From Coleophoma eucalyptorum (taxonomy: Eukaryota; Ascomycota; Leotiomycetes; Helotiales; Dermateaceae), in NCBI GenBank assembly GCA_026120035.1, contig JALRME010000004.1:558001-622000 (forward strand): a stretch of 64,000 nt of DNA. The letters are read 5' to 3'. The notes under the pieces are model-generated. The model had not been told where the DNA came from. It ran no database searches and saw only the letters and a program-made list of their open reading frames with translations. The position numbers and the translations under genes are program-made. This document shows, one piece after another, positions 54,614 through 64,000 of this stretch (its first letter is position 1; the number at the start of each line of letters is the position of its first letter).

Positions 54614-54907
54614 TTATTTGAGAGCTGTGGAATGAACTAATTTATACGCATAACTCTTGGCTGTATATCTCATAATCAGCGCTGCCGGCTTAACTGAACT
54701 GAGCTGAATTGGACCTTGACCTGAGGTATTGGGAGGCACACCAAGTGACTTGAGCGTTGGCCCGAGGGTTTTACTGTCCACCCAGACTGTGGAGTAAGGT
54801 AATTTCTTGTAGTTCAAGACTAGACGGGTTTTCCAAACATTGTAAGACCAGCACGTGTTGGTATCGTCACGACGAGCGTAATCGTAGAGAGATATCATGT
54901 CCGACAT
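54614..54907 (-). pseudogene. Truncated glutathione S-transferase (N-terminal domain only)
   Basis: From ATG 54907 the frame gives MSDMISLYDYARRDDTNTCW, then SYNVWKTRLVLNYKKLPYST and VPPNTSGQGP. This is the thioredoxin-fold N-terminal half of a fungal GST. The stretch that should hold the cis-Pro and glutathione-binding DS motif is replaced by an unrelated tail (KPAALIMRYTAKSYAYKL), and no helical C-terminal domain follows on this strand. The gene is therefore a fragment of roughly one third of normal length, probably cut by a rearrangement near 54700. Confidence 0.6.
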
Positions 54908-56269
54908 TGCTGGATGACTAGACTGAGGAGTCGTGAAACGAAGACATACGTGAGGTTGTCTTCTGCAATTCGAAAAATAGGCTTGACGAGAACGAAAAGA
55001 CCGGTGGCTCTCTCTGTACTCTTTATAACCGTCTCTTTGCGGTTCATTCCGGAAATAAGCTATGATTATTTGTAAAACGGCAGAAACGATCAATATATAG
55101 ACATATGATCTGGTGGCCTCAAGTATATCTGAATACGAAACTTCATAATTGACCAGCTATCCTGGATAAAGGCTTTTCCAAAGACCAGGTAAAACGCTTT
55201 TCCGAACACTCGGGGGAACATTCCACCAGTATGTTGACTATCGCCTTCTTTCCAGGTGGATGTTTGGGTCCACCAAATAATTCAACCGTCGCGATTGCAG
55301 ATGTGGATTATGAGGCTCCTTTTGGGACACCTCTAGACTATGCTATTTTCACAACTCAGACCACTTATGAACTATCTTTGTGGTATAAGCAGAACTTGGA
55401 GTAGGGCTCGAAGACTCTGTTGCCCCGTACTAAGCAACTAGGTCAACTTGCATAGCAGGGTCAATTCCCGGATATAACTTAAGGTGAAAACATGAAACTT
55501 ACCGGTATCTTCGGTATCCAGGATGCTCTAACCGTAATTTCCTAAGTAATCAAAGGAAGTGAAATGAATGTGATTTTCCTGTCGCGGGACACATACTGGA
55601 GGAGAGAGGTCTTACTTGATGTCCTACAAAATCTCATTTTTGCGCAGTTCTAAGCAGAGATTTATATCATCTTGAGGAGAAGCTACACTCATCTTCGACT
55701 TCCAAGGTTTAGTGAGGTAAAAACTCAACCTCCTGTTTATACTTAGGTCGCCTCTCAAACCATGGTTGAAATCTGTTGGGCGGCAGCGACAGGGGTACAA
55801 AGTTATACCAATCATTAGTGTCTCTGCCTGAGACCTAACAGAAATAGAACGGGCACTAGTGGGATTTGATTCGATAGAGGCTTTGAAGTTAATAGGGGTC
55901 TTTAAGTAGAGAATATTAGAGAACCTATATCAGGTCTCCCAACTGGGCATATCCTAGGATATGAAGCTTATCCACAGATAGAGATCTATACAAAGGAGTA
56001 TTATACCACCAAAAGAAAGATACACCAGTTGAGTAGTAGCAGTTACTAAAAAAAAAATAAGTTATTCTAATTTCACTATATAATTATTATGCATCTAGAG
56101 GATGAAACTCTACTGTAAATTTTGTCTTATGTGCCCATCAAGGGAAATTGACCTTATGAATGAATATATATATAAACCAGAATAGAAAGATATATAGCCC
56201 GTGATACAAGAGTTTGTTTCGAATCAATCAAAGATTGACATATAGACGAATGACTCTAGCTTAGAATGT
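54908..56269. other. AT-rich gene-poor stretch
   Basis: No identifiable gene. Short frames (5512-style overlaps do not occur here; the longest is 55624-55815 minus) lack domains. An A-run lies near 56049. Confidence 0.35.
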
Positions 56270-57541
56270 GTATGAGCCTTCATCCATTCTTACGCCTTTA
56301 GGAGTCAGCCTCGAGGGCATATAATAGTGTTCCCCAACCAAGCTGATCATAGCCACCACTGTTAGCACCGTAATCCCCCCCCCGCCACCTTCAGCACCGC
56401 TAGCATCCTTAACAACAAGGTCTCTATACTGCTTAGTCCAGGTGGTGTTGAGACCTTTCAAGACCCCGTAGTGATTGTACAGTAGCTCCCAGATGGGTCG
56501 GATATCGCCTCTATCAGTGCTACTGATAGTAGTAAGGTCGAGCTCGCTGTTGCTGTAAGCGGTATATGGAATGTCATATCCTAAGTTATACTTTGCGGTA
56601 TACTCGGCCCTGTTTTATTCTTAGCTTAATTCAAATAGACAGAAATCGTGGAATGAGATACCCACGCGCCTAGAATAAGACTGTTGTTGTAGGAGAGAAG
56701 ATCATTACCCTGATTATACGTCATCTTACCCAGCATGGCGAGGAGAGCGATATCCAACATGTTGTGGCCTTGGTCTCGTCCAGCTTCTTGGGTCTAAGCT
56801 AAAACCTGGTTATCATACCAATGCTGGTAAGGGATGGCGTTAAAGATTTGTCCATTTGTAGTTCCTTCTATGAAGTAATTAGCCCCTTGTTCATAAATCG
56901 TCTCGTTGTCAGCAAGAATGCCAATAGTAACCGCAGCAGCCATATTACACAGGTCCCAGCCTACATAGACACCAAGGGCGTTAGAGGCATACTTCCCAGC
57001 ATCATACTGTGTAAACCATTCGTAAACTTTGGAATAAAAGACATCTACCATCATGGCCGAGAAGCGATCAAAGTTGGACCAGCCACTTATAGTCGCGCAT
57101 AATCTCCCCTGCTTGCGCAAACTCATACCCGTAGATTCCTGCTGCGAGATAAACGTCACTGTCTCCGCCCAGAGCAGTTAGTGTGGAAGACCAAGCATCC
57201 AAAACTGCGACTGCAGCATCGCCGTATGTTGTGTCGTTAGTAATACGATAACGAATTGCTAGAGCGTATGCAGCTACAACGTCTTCGTACAGCAGGTCGT
57301 AATTTTCCACGTGTGTGCCATCTGAGCCGCGATAAATGACACTTGTAGCCTAAGGTGTGTAGGAAGCAGAGGAGTATTGGCTAGCAATGAGTTTATTCCA
57401 TCCAGTCAACCAAGGCTCGGTCTTTGCGTTCACGTTTGTGGTAATACGCTCAAAGTCAGCTGTGGTATGCAGGAGTCCAGGGTGAGTGAAGGCAGCCTGT
57501 GAGACTCCCAAAAAGCTAAAAAGAAGGAATAGTCCAACCAT
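56270..57541 (-). pseudogene. Alginate-lyase-domain secreted protein, decayed
   Basis: Begins intact at ATG 57541 with a clear signal peptide (MVGLFLLFSFLGVSQAAF) and continues HPGLLHTTADFERI, RGSDGTHVENYDLLYEDVVA, VLDAWSSTLTALGGDSDVYL, AAGIYGYEFAQAGEIMRDY, WSNFDRFSAMMVDVFYS, WDLCNMAAAVTIGIL, QEAGRDQGHNMLDIALLA and GDIRPIWELLYNHYG, matching fungal alginate-lyase (PF05426) proteins. Disruptions are a TAG near 57350 where NPQAT is expected, one extra base near 57090 just before SGWSNFDRF, a TAG near 56795 where GQTQEAG is expected, and a length change in a G-run near 56380 that moves the frame before DYGANSGGYDQLGWGTLLY. Both stops fit CAG to TAG. It was a secreted polysaccharide-cleaving enzyme or a relative. 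Confidence 0.82.
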
Positions 57542-59267
57542 GTTGGTAGATGAACTGAATATGAACGAAAGAGGTGATAAAAGGAGCGTGGTTGAGTGTT
57601 CGTGTTCTCATCAATCGCCGTTCGGACGTGCATCTTTGATCTATATATCTACAGTAAAAGTTATAGGACAGGGGTAGGGAAAAAGAGGGGACTCGCTCGT
57701 AAGTTTCATTTTAAAATCTACCTCGTATGTTGTTGAAGGGAGCTTTGGATGATGGTAGCATCAGATAAGAAGCCCTGGCTGGATAAATTCTTCCGCACAG
57801 GGATAACTGCTTTGTAGATCTCTCAATGCCGAAACTTTGTTCATAAAATGAAATTCAGCTAGGCCGGATGTACTGCATCCGCTCACAATATTTATACCTA
57901 GTCACAACGTTACTCGAGCAGTGGAAGAAGTTATCAAAAGTCACCTAGTGGCAATTAAATGGAAGTCACAGCCTGGATTCTCCAAAAAAAAAACTCATTT
58001 GAGGAATTGGATATTTCCATGTATGCGTATTTCGCAACCGCAAGATTGTCTTTGAGATTCTGGTCAATAATCTGGCACCTCGAGAAGATGCGCTCTCTAA
58101 GGAAAAGAAAAGTTGCCGAATTGAGGCACGTGCACTGCTAACACCAAACTCCACCTCTAATTTACAGCTATCTTCCTTCATTACAGCCAACCTGCCACCT
58201 GAATGAACCCGTACGTCTCACATACGCCATTATACACCTTCAGGCCCTTGATCTCGGAACACCAGATCTAAATACCCCAAGGAAGTAGATTTTTCTTTGC
58301 CAAAGTCATCACACAAGAGTTAGTCATCCCAATCTCTGTATAACTGATTTAACAGAAGCTAAGACCTTACATGTAGTTAGCGTACAATCACAGATTTCAT
58401 TAACAAGAATGCTTGGAAAATCTAACATCTATACAAAAAACTTTATACAACTATAAGAGAACTAAAGTGTTAAATAGCTAGTATAGAAATATACGATCTC
58501 TGAGGACTTGTTGTTTCCTGATCCTACAAGTGCAGAAGCCTCGGCGTCATCAACAACCCGAAGCAAAATTCCTAGCTCTCTATTTATCTTGATATTGTAA
58601 ATACAGACTAGTCGGATAAGCCAAAGCCAATGATTTATTAGATGGAAGAGGAGGGCTATTGTACAACTCCACAATGTCAAACCTGACTTTCGAGCCGACA
58701 TCTGGTACTAAGACCCTGAGAAAATAAAAGAAGCTTACCCCACATCTTTGCCATTTTGGACATTTATCGACTGTAGTCACAAATTTCAGTGGACAAGCAA
58801 CTTCTCCAAGAAATTCCCCTTCTGTTGCATTGAAGACCGATGTGCAAATTTCATTCGCACTTTATCCTGCCCTTCTAAGAATTTACAACGCCGGCCCAGA
58901 TTCTTTCCCGGATCCTTTAACACGTCTTACATGGATTATTTAGCATGTCCTCTTCTTAGCTTCTAAGATTTATTTGAATTCCTTGGAGATGTTACACACA
59001 AGCATACCAGAAATAAACAACAATTAAGTTACAGGTTAGGTCTTCTTGTTCGAATGCGTATATTCGCTCAAACTCTGATGAAAGATGATTCTTATTTCAG
59101 CCGGCTCGATGAGTTAAATTTGTTTAAAGTATCAAATCAATATATAAAATGCATTACAACGATTTAAAGCCATATTAATCTATTTGCAGAATTTGTATTT
59201 CTCCTCATTGAGGTGGTGATTACAGATTAAACTTATATTAAAATAACACATCCACATCCAACAATAA
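57542..59267. other. Intergenic stretch upstream of tRNA-Pro
   Basis: About 1.7 kb with only short unsupported open frames; AT-rich towards the tRNA gene. Confidence 0.4.
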
Positions 59268-59355
59268 GGCCTGATAGTTCAGTGGTAGAATTCTTGCTTT
59301 GGGTTCACGTGATTCAAATTGTAAGAGGTCTCCGGTTCGATCCCGGATTAGGCCC
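59268..59355 (+). tRNA. tRNA-Pro(UGG) with intron
   Basis: A complete cloverleaf can be drawn: acceptor GGCCTGA (59268-59274) with TTAGGCC (59348-59354) including one G-T pair, D arm GTTC-AGTGGTA-GAAT, anticodon stem CTTGC (59293-59297) with GTAAG (59321-59325), anticodon TGG at 59300-59302, and T arm TCCGG-TTCGATC-CCGGA. An intron of about 16 nt (59304-59319) sits one base 3' of the anticodon, the normal place. A T-run at 59360 can end Pol III transcription. The B box GGTTCGATC is canonical. The downstream repeat raises the possibility that this is an element head instead of a working tRNA gene. Confidence 0.75.
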
Positions 59356-59690
59356 ATTATTTTTGCATTTTTGCCTTGATTTTTTATAACTTTTGTCGGA
59401 GACTCTACCTTCTTTCTTTGTGACTAGATTGTCTTTTAGGCGGGTTGCTGTGTACTTCTACAATACGTTTCATATTTTCTGTTGCATCCTCCAGTTTTGG
59501 ACAATCGCGCTACGGGAGTTTCGGCTACCGGAAAAGATTTTAGCAAGTCAGACTTTGCACAAAGTTGTGTCAATGCTGCATAAGTCGTATAGTGGTTCCG
59601 GAGTCAGGAAACGGAGTGCCCATATCCTAGAAAGAGCTTTGTCATCATGCTGCTGCTTTTACAACATAGAGATTGCTGCCTTACGAGCCT
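59356..59690 (+). repeat. tRNA-Pro-linked repeat body, copy 2
   Basis: Homologous along about 335 bp to 2572-2910 and likewise placed directly 3' of a tRNA-Pro sequence. Shared words include CTACAATACG, GTTTCGGCTACCGGA, GGAAACGGAGT, ATATCCTAGAAAGAGCTTT and ACGAGCCT. This copy keeps more C and G; many differences are C/T or G/A changes, with the 2.6-kb copy having the T or A. Confidence 0.75.
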
Positions 59691-60032
59691 AGTAATTATA
59701 AAGAGAGTTTATATTATTATTTTTAACTACTTGACACAATTACTTCAAATGATGTGCCGTATAGCATGCCCACTAGAGAATGATTCTCAAACGGCGATCG
59801 TGATTCAGACCTTCACAGGCTCGACACGAAGTATTTTCTAATCCTCAACCAGCCAAAAAGAGAAGTTAAGAGTACCATTGTGTGCCCCCCTTTTACGTCG
59901 ATGGTTTGGGTTTGTGGGGCTGCTTGGCTTGGTATGTTTTGACTGTAATACTAGGCTCTCAATCCATTGTTAGTCTTTTATTCAATACGCACTCGATCAA
60001 AACATACCATTTCCCCAGCAATAAGTCAATTT
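59691..60032. other. Intergenic stretch
   Basis: About 340 bp with no recognised feature between the repeat and the MFS gene. Confidence 0.4.
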
Positions 60033-61634
60033 CTAGAATAGCACTTGAAATCTGTTTCTCAAGTATCCCCCATATTTGTAGAATAAAACAGGCACTGGCA
60101 TGAAACCTAAAGCCAAGAATCCAAATATGGTATTGCCCCATCCATATCCCAAGCTGGCATACAATTTTGGAGCTGCAAGTGGTAAAAATGTACCAAACAA
60201 AGATCGCAGGAGTGAGTTTGCAGCTAAAGCAGAAGCAGCCATGCGAGGCCCAAATGCATCGACGAGATAAATCTGAGCCGGCAACTACGAATATCAGATT
60301 TGGAAACAAACTAATAGTCTGGAGCACTTACCATAACAAACAGATTACCGAGGCCGATGAAGCTCGTTGCACTAATTGGCGCCATCCAATGAACCTTTTC
60401 CTGCGCAGTCCATCCGTACCAGAAGAATCCAATTGGAACACAGGGTGTAAAGTATATCATCAGTGGTAGTCGATCTTCAGGTGTCATCTCACCCTTGTTC
60501 TTTCCTGCTCTGGCTTTCAGAATCCTGTCGCTCAAGGCTGCAAACAGACCAAGACCAACAACCATGCCAATCCCTTGCCCAAGATAAGTCAATCCAGAAA
60601 CCCCGATTGAAAAATGATATTGCTCTATGAATACTGCGGAATACGTGCTGAAGCAGAGGAACATCAACCCAAACACGAATGCGACGTAAACGGATAGGAG
60701 CAGCACGACGGGTGATAGAACCAGCAACTTCAACGGCCGAGACAACCCACGTCCAAGATAGCTAAGTGTTGATGGTTCCAAATTTCCTGGGATATTTCCA
60801 AGTCGATTAGCTTTTCGTTTAAGCAATACTGGTGCATAAGTCTCCCGCATGAAGCCCACAGCAATGATAAGCCAAGTTCCTGCCTTCCAAAAGATTAGAC
60901 TACATTCACGTAAGACATGACGAATACATACAGCAATGCCCACTATCCAAAAATTCCATCTCCAGCTCAGTTTCTGGGTGATAAATCCTCCAGCCACAGG
61001 GCCTATCACAGGCGCCAGAATCGGCCCCAATGCTGTGATAGCCATGGCGGCTCCTCTCTTCTGGACCGGTATTAAATCTGCTACAGTTCCTCCTCCAATG
61101 GTCGAGGGAGACGAGGCCGCGCAACCAGCAATAAAACGAAGAATTAGGAAAGAGACAATATTTTGACTAAATCCACACCCTAGAAGAAATGCGACGAAGG
61201 TGGCGATTGAAAGATGATACACAATTAACCGCCCGTACAGCTCGGACAGTGGTGCCATGACAAGGGGTCCAAGAGTGAAGCCCAGGAGGAAGATGCTGAC
61301 AGTGAAAGTTCCAATGAATGAACTATGTTGATTGAAATCTTTCATAATGACGCCGGAAGCTGGAGCGGATATAGTTGTTGAGAGGTTACTACAGCAGCAA
61401 GTCAGAATTGACCTCCTTGAATGCGCAGTTATGAAATACTGACACCAGAAATACTATAATAGCAACCATAGCGACATGGCCCAGTCTCTTCCATTTCGGC
61501 CAGTTCATGGGGTTTGCGGGATCTTCAGGCCCATCCCAGCCATTGGCATCATTCCCACCACTCTCAATTTTTGACGACGTTTCTGACGCTGCCATTCCTT
61601 CCTCAACGAGCTTTTCTTCAGAAGGTATCTTCAT
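60033..61634 (-). CDS. MFS multidrug-type transporter (DHA1 family)
   Basis: Drug:proton antiporter-like membrane protein of about 480 residues in four exons, from ATG 61634 (MKIPSEEKLVEEG) to the stop at 60033. The cytosolic N-terminus has the family DPANPMNWPKWKR signature. Then come FIGTFTVSIFLLGFTLGPLV followed by MAPLSELYGRL (motif A-like), SFLILRFIAGCAASSPSTIG, GAAMAITALGPILAPVIGPV followed by AGGFI (motif C of the 12-helix antiporters), and the C-terminal LPAQIYLVDAFGPRMAASAL stretch. The intron after WIVGIA is 48 bp and in frame, so it could be mistaken for coding. No disruption is seen. The likely role is export of toxic or secondary compounds from the plasma membrane. Confidence 0.88.
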
Positions 61635-63290
61635 ATTTCGAGTAAACAAAATTCTGAACCTGATGGGTAAGCTCTTGGTCGTATCAAAGTTCAATTTACT
61701 CTGAACTTGGCAAACTCAACAATATCCGGCTGAAGGAGCAGATACGGTAAGCCATATGTGCCTTAGATATATCCTTTCTTTCTTTTTCTCGGACTGCATG
61801 ACAGCATTTCTCCCCTCCTCCCCGCCCTCGCAATGTCCGAACCACTGAGGGTCAGATGCCATTTTAAAAGCGAGTGCCGACAATCCGAAGCACCGTTGAG
61901 TGCATAACATGAAAACCGGATGTACGAAGAAGAGCTCATAAACTCCGTAGCAATTTCCGAACCAGTCAAAGTACGGTAAACGTTAAAGATCTGCAGAAAA
62001 GCCCGAAAAAATCTGTACAAGGAATTTGTAGCTTGATCCTATCGCAAAACACCTTTTAGCGTGGTCTCCTGAGGTAGCATATCTACAAAACTTATGATTG
62101 ATCGAAGAATCCTTGCTTATATAGTACCGGTTACCCATTAGTTGTGTAGATACGCATTGCTGATCTTAGAAAATGCTCCTTTGGGGCGAGGAGAATGTCA
62201 CGCAGCTGTAATCATTGCCCTATGCAGCTGCAGCTGCCGTCCTTTAACGCAGTCAAAGTGGCCTGTATAGGCACCACATCAGACTTACATTGAAAAGATG
62301 ACATAATATTTGCCTTATCGGAGCCGAGACGCTTCTGGTTTTGATGCGAACCAATATATTTTTCTGTTTTTGATGCGAGCCAAGATTCTTCTGGTTTTGA
62401 TGCGATCTAATATTCTTCTACATATGACTTATGCAAGTAATCTCATTGTCGGTTTACCAGATATTGATTAGCATCAAGCGTCACATATGTACGATGCGAA
62501 TGCTATGTCGATAGTACTGTAGGTGATTGAATTAAAGCATCGAGATATCGATACCTACCTAACCTACTTTAGGTACCTTGTTTACATGTGAGCACGAAGG
62601 TTTGTGCTAGTCCCGATTAGGACTAGTGGCCGTTCCTTCACCATGCCCCCTTGAAGGTACGACGATAATTATACATCGAGTTGATTGATACCAACACTAG
62701 GGCGACTTCAAAAGCGACTAAAATACATCAATTCAATACTATTCGTAGCTTATACGTAACAGCTGCTTTTTCTCTATATCTATATCCGTGTTCATAAGCC
62801 ATAGCGAGGTGTGTTCGATGTTTATATCGGAGGTGTTTTGTTATGATGTTCGTCGTGGTGTTACATGTAATTCGTACACTAAGAATTCGTGATTCGTATG
62901 ACATCATGCTTACTAAATAAGCTTATTTCGATGCAAAATAAGCATTCCAACGTCAATTGAGTGTTGTGCTTTTGTATTGTTGCTTTGCTCCAGCCTTGTG
63001 TTCTATCTAAACGATGGCTTGCAAATCAATGTAACTCGTATCGATGACTTACTCTACCAGAAAATCTAGTGGCAATCATTTCCATGGTTCAAATATGAGT
63101 TATTTCAAGAGTCAACCGCTTTCCATCTATTCCAAAGTTACACTGCCTTCTAAGAACAATTTATGAAACAAGGCCGTGATAATCATAAACATAAAGACGA
63201 ACACCAAAGTCCTCGTATAATCCCATAGATAGAAGCTTCAATCTGAAATAAACAACTTATCAAAACCCGACAAGACATCTCTCTACATGC
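61635..63290. other. 1.6-kb intergenic stretch with short tandem repeat
   Basis: No gene recognised. It contains the upstream region of the MFS gene, the tandem repeat at 62332-62417 and the 3' flank of the glycosyltransferase gene. Confidence 0.4.
62332..62417. repeat. Imperfect 28-bp tandem repeat, three copies
   Basis: Three units of the form CTTCTGGTTTTGATGCGA plus CCAATATAT, each with a few changes (GAGCCAAGATT and GATCTAATATT at the ends of units 2 and 3). Non-coding. Confidence 0.7.
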
Positions 63291-64000
63291 TCAAACTGTA
63301 TCCCTCAACAAAAACTTCCACATGCAGTCAGATGCAATCTTTGCTCCATCCATAGCATAGATTGTATCTGCTAATTCCATAGCACGAGATTTGTATTGAG
63401 GATCTGCCAAGACTTTTTTAACCGCCCCTCGGATGTTTTGAGGATGCCAGCTACGGCGCTGAATACGAATACCTGCTCCGTAATCCATCACGTTGTCGAG
63501 ATTAGTCTGCTGCTCAACTTGTAGAGCAACACCAACCATTGGGGTTCCAGCAGCAATGGCAGTCTGCACAGTCCCCTGGCCTCCATGCATTATAATGACA
63601 TCGGCAAGTGCCATTGCTTCGGGTGCTGGGATGAATTTGTCTGTCACCAGGATTCGAGGATCTCCGTTGGCAACAGCAAGAACTTCTTCCAGGGGGCTGA
63701 TGGCTGGAGCAGCAAGTACTATTGCATTCCAATTGTCTTGTTTGTTCATGATCAGAGCACGAACCGCCTCAAAGAGAAATTCTTTGGTGCCCGAGCTACC
63801 CATGGTAACAAGAATTGAACTTCTATGTTTATTTTGTAGGTGATCCGCGATTTTGAGATCAAGCTGTACTGTATCATGAACTTGGGCAAATAGTGGACCC
63901 GTAATAACAATATCTTTAGGAAGTTGAGCGGCATAATCGGCATGGAAAGCTGGTAAGTCATTGACCAGGTTAAGATCCGCGTGGGCAATTTGGAATAGGC
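63291..64000 (-). CDS. UDP-glycosyltransferase (GT1/MGT-like), C-terminal part
   Basis: The frame is open from the right edge to the stop at 63291 and covers about 235 residues. It contains GPLFAQVHDTV, ILVTMGSSGTKEFLFEAV, ILVTDKFIPAPEAMALAD and the sugar-nucleotide signature IIMHGGQGTVQTAIAAGTPM followed by VEQQTNLDNV, then GAGIRIQRR. This is the C-terminal nucleotide-binding domain of a GT1-fold glycosyltransferase, close to macrolide or glycolipid MGT-type enzymes. His in HGGQGT and Gln/Asn in EQQTN are in the expected places. No damage or intron is seen within the visible part. The acceptor-binding N-terminal domain lies outside the window, so the substrate cannot be guessed. Confidence 0.88.
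   Translation of the reverse strand, partial: LFQIAHADLNLVNDLPAFHADYAAQLPKDIVITGPLFAQVHDTVQLDLKIADHLQNKHRSSILVTMGSSGTKEFLFEAVRALIMNKQDNWNAIVLAAPAISPLEEVLAVANGDPRILVTDKFIPAPEAMALADVIIMHGGQGTVQTAIAAGTPMVGVALQVEQQTNLDNVMDYGAGIRIQRRSWHPQNIRGAVKKVLADPQYKSRAMELADTIYAMDGAKIASDCMWKFLLRDTV

Noticed and set aside
1..64000. CRISPR array, bacterial operons or phage genes
   Set aside because: No regularly spaced identical repeats. Introns, HET, Zn2Cys6 and LTR features show a eukaryotic fungal genome.

Overview
The window is nuclear DNA of a filamentous ascomycete (Pezizomycotina; I cannot fix the class from sequence alone). The evidence is many protein genes with short GT-AG introns of about 47-100 bp and CTAAC/CTGAC-like branch sites, typical mould families (HET, Zn2Cys6 factors, GPR1/FUN34/YaaH, NmrA, P450, BAHD-like acyltransferase, MFS), an intron-bearing tRNA-Pro, LTR debris, and C-to-T nonsense changes of the kind left by RIP. 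Compact genes alternate with AT-rich intergenic tracts full of repeat fragments.

Left part (1-21 kb) is accessory-looking. It starts with a DUF3435 tyrosine-recombinase gene (Starship captain superfamily) running off the left edge. Then come repeat fragments, an isochorismatase-like hydrolase, a decayed DUF7025-type AAA ATPase, a membrane protein of unknown function divergent from a trypsin-like protease, and an island holding four LTRs of one family, a decayed Copia RNase H fragment, an NLR-type N-terminal remnant, an ankyrin remnant and an intact PPPDE/LRAT-like protein with a membrane tail. The four LTRs share termini, 5-bp target duplications and a hairpin kept by compensatory changes.

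Middle part (20.5-44.5 kb) is mostly ordinary metabolism and regulation: a fungal protein of unknown function, an S15-like alpha/beta hydrolase, a short-chain dehydrogenase, an acetate-transporter family protein, an intronless SsuD-like flavin monooxygenase, two Zn2Cys6 regulators, a Dal5-type MFS transporter, an NmrA-like protein and a HET-domain protein. The MFS, Zn2Cys6 and NmrA genes lie on one strand within about 5 kb and could be a small metabolic cluster.

Right part (45-64 kb) holds a copper-type P1B ATPase lacking its metal-binding N-terminus, divergent from an aquaporin; a BAHD-like acyltransferase divergent from a cytochrome P450; a truncated glutathione S-transferase; an alginate-lyase-like pseudogene; a tRNA-Pro(UGG) followed by a repeat also found at 2.6 kb; a DHA1 MFS transporter; and the C-terminal part of a UDP-glycosyltransferase cut by the right edge. 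Long gaps between genes show no coding sequence that I recognise.
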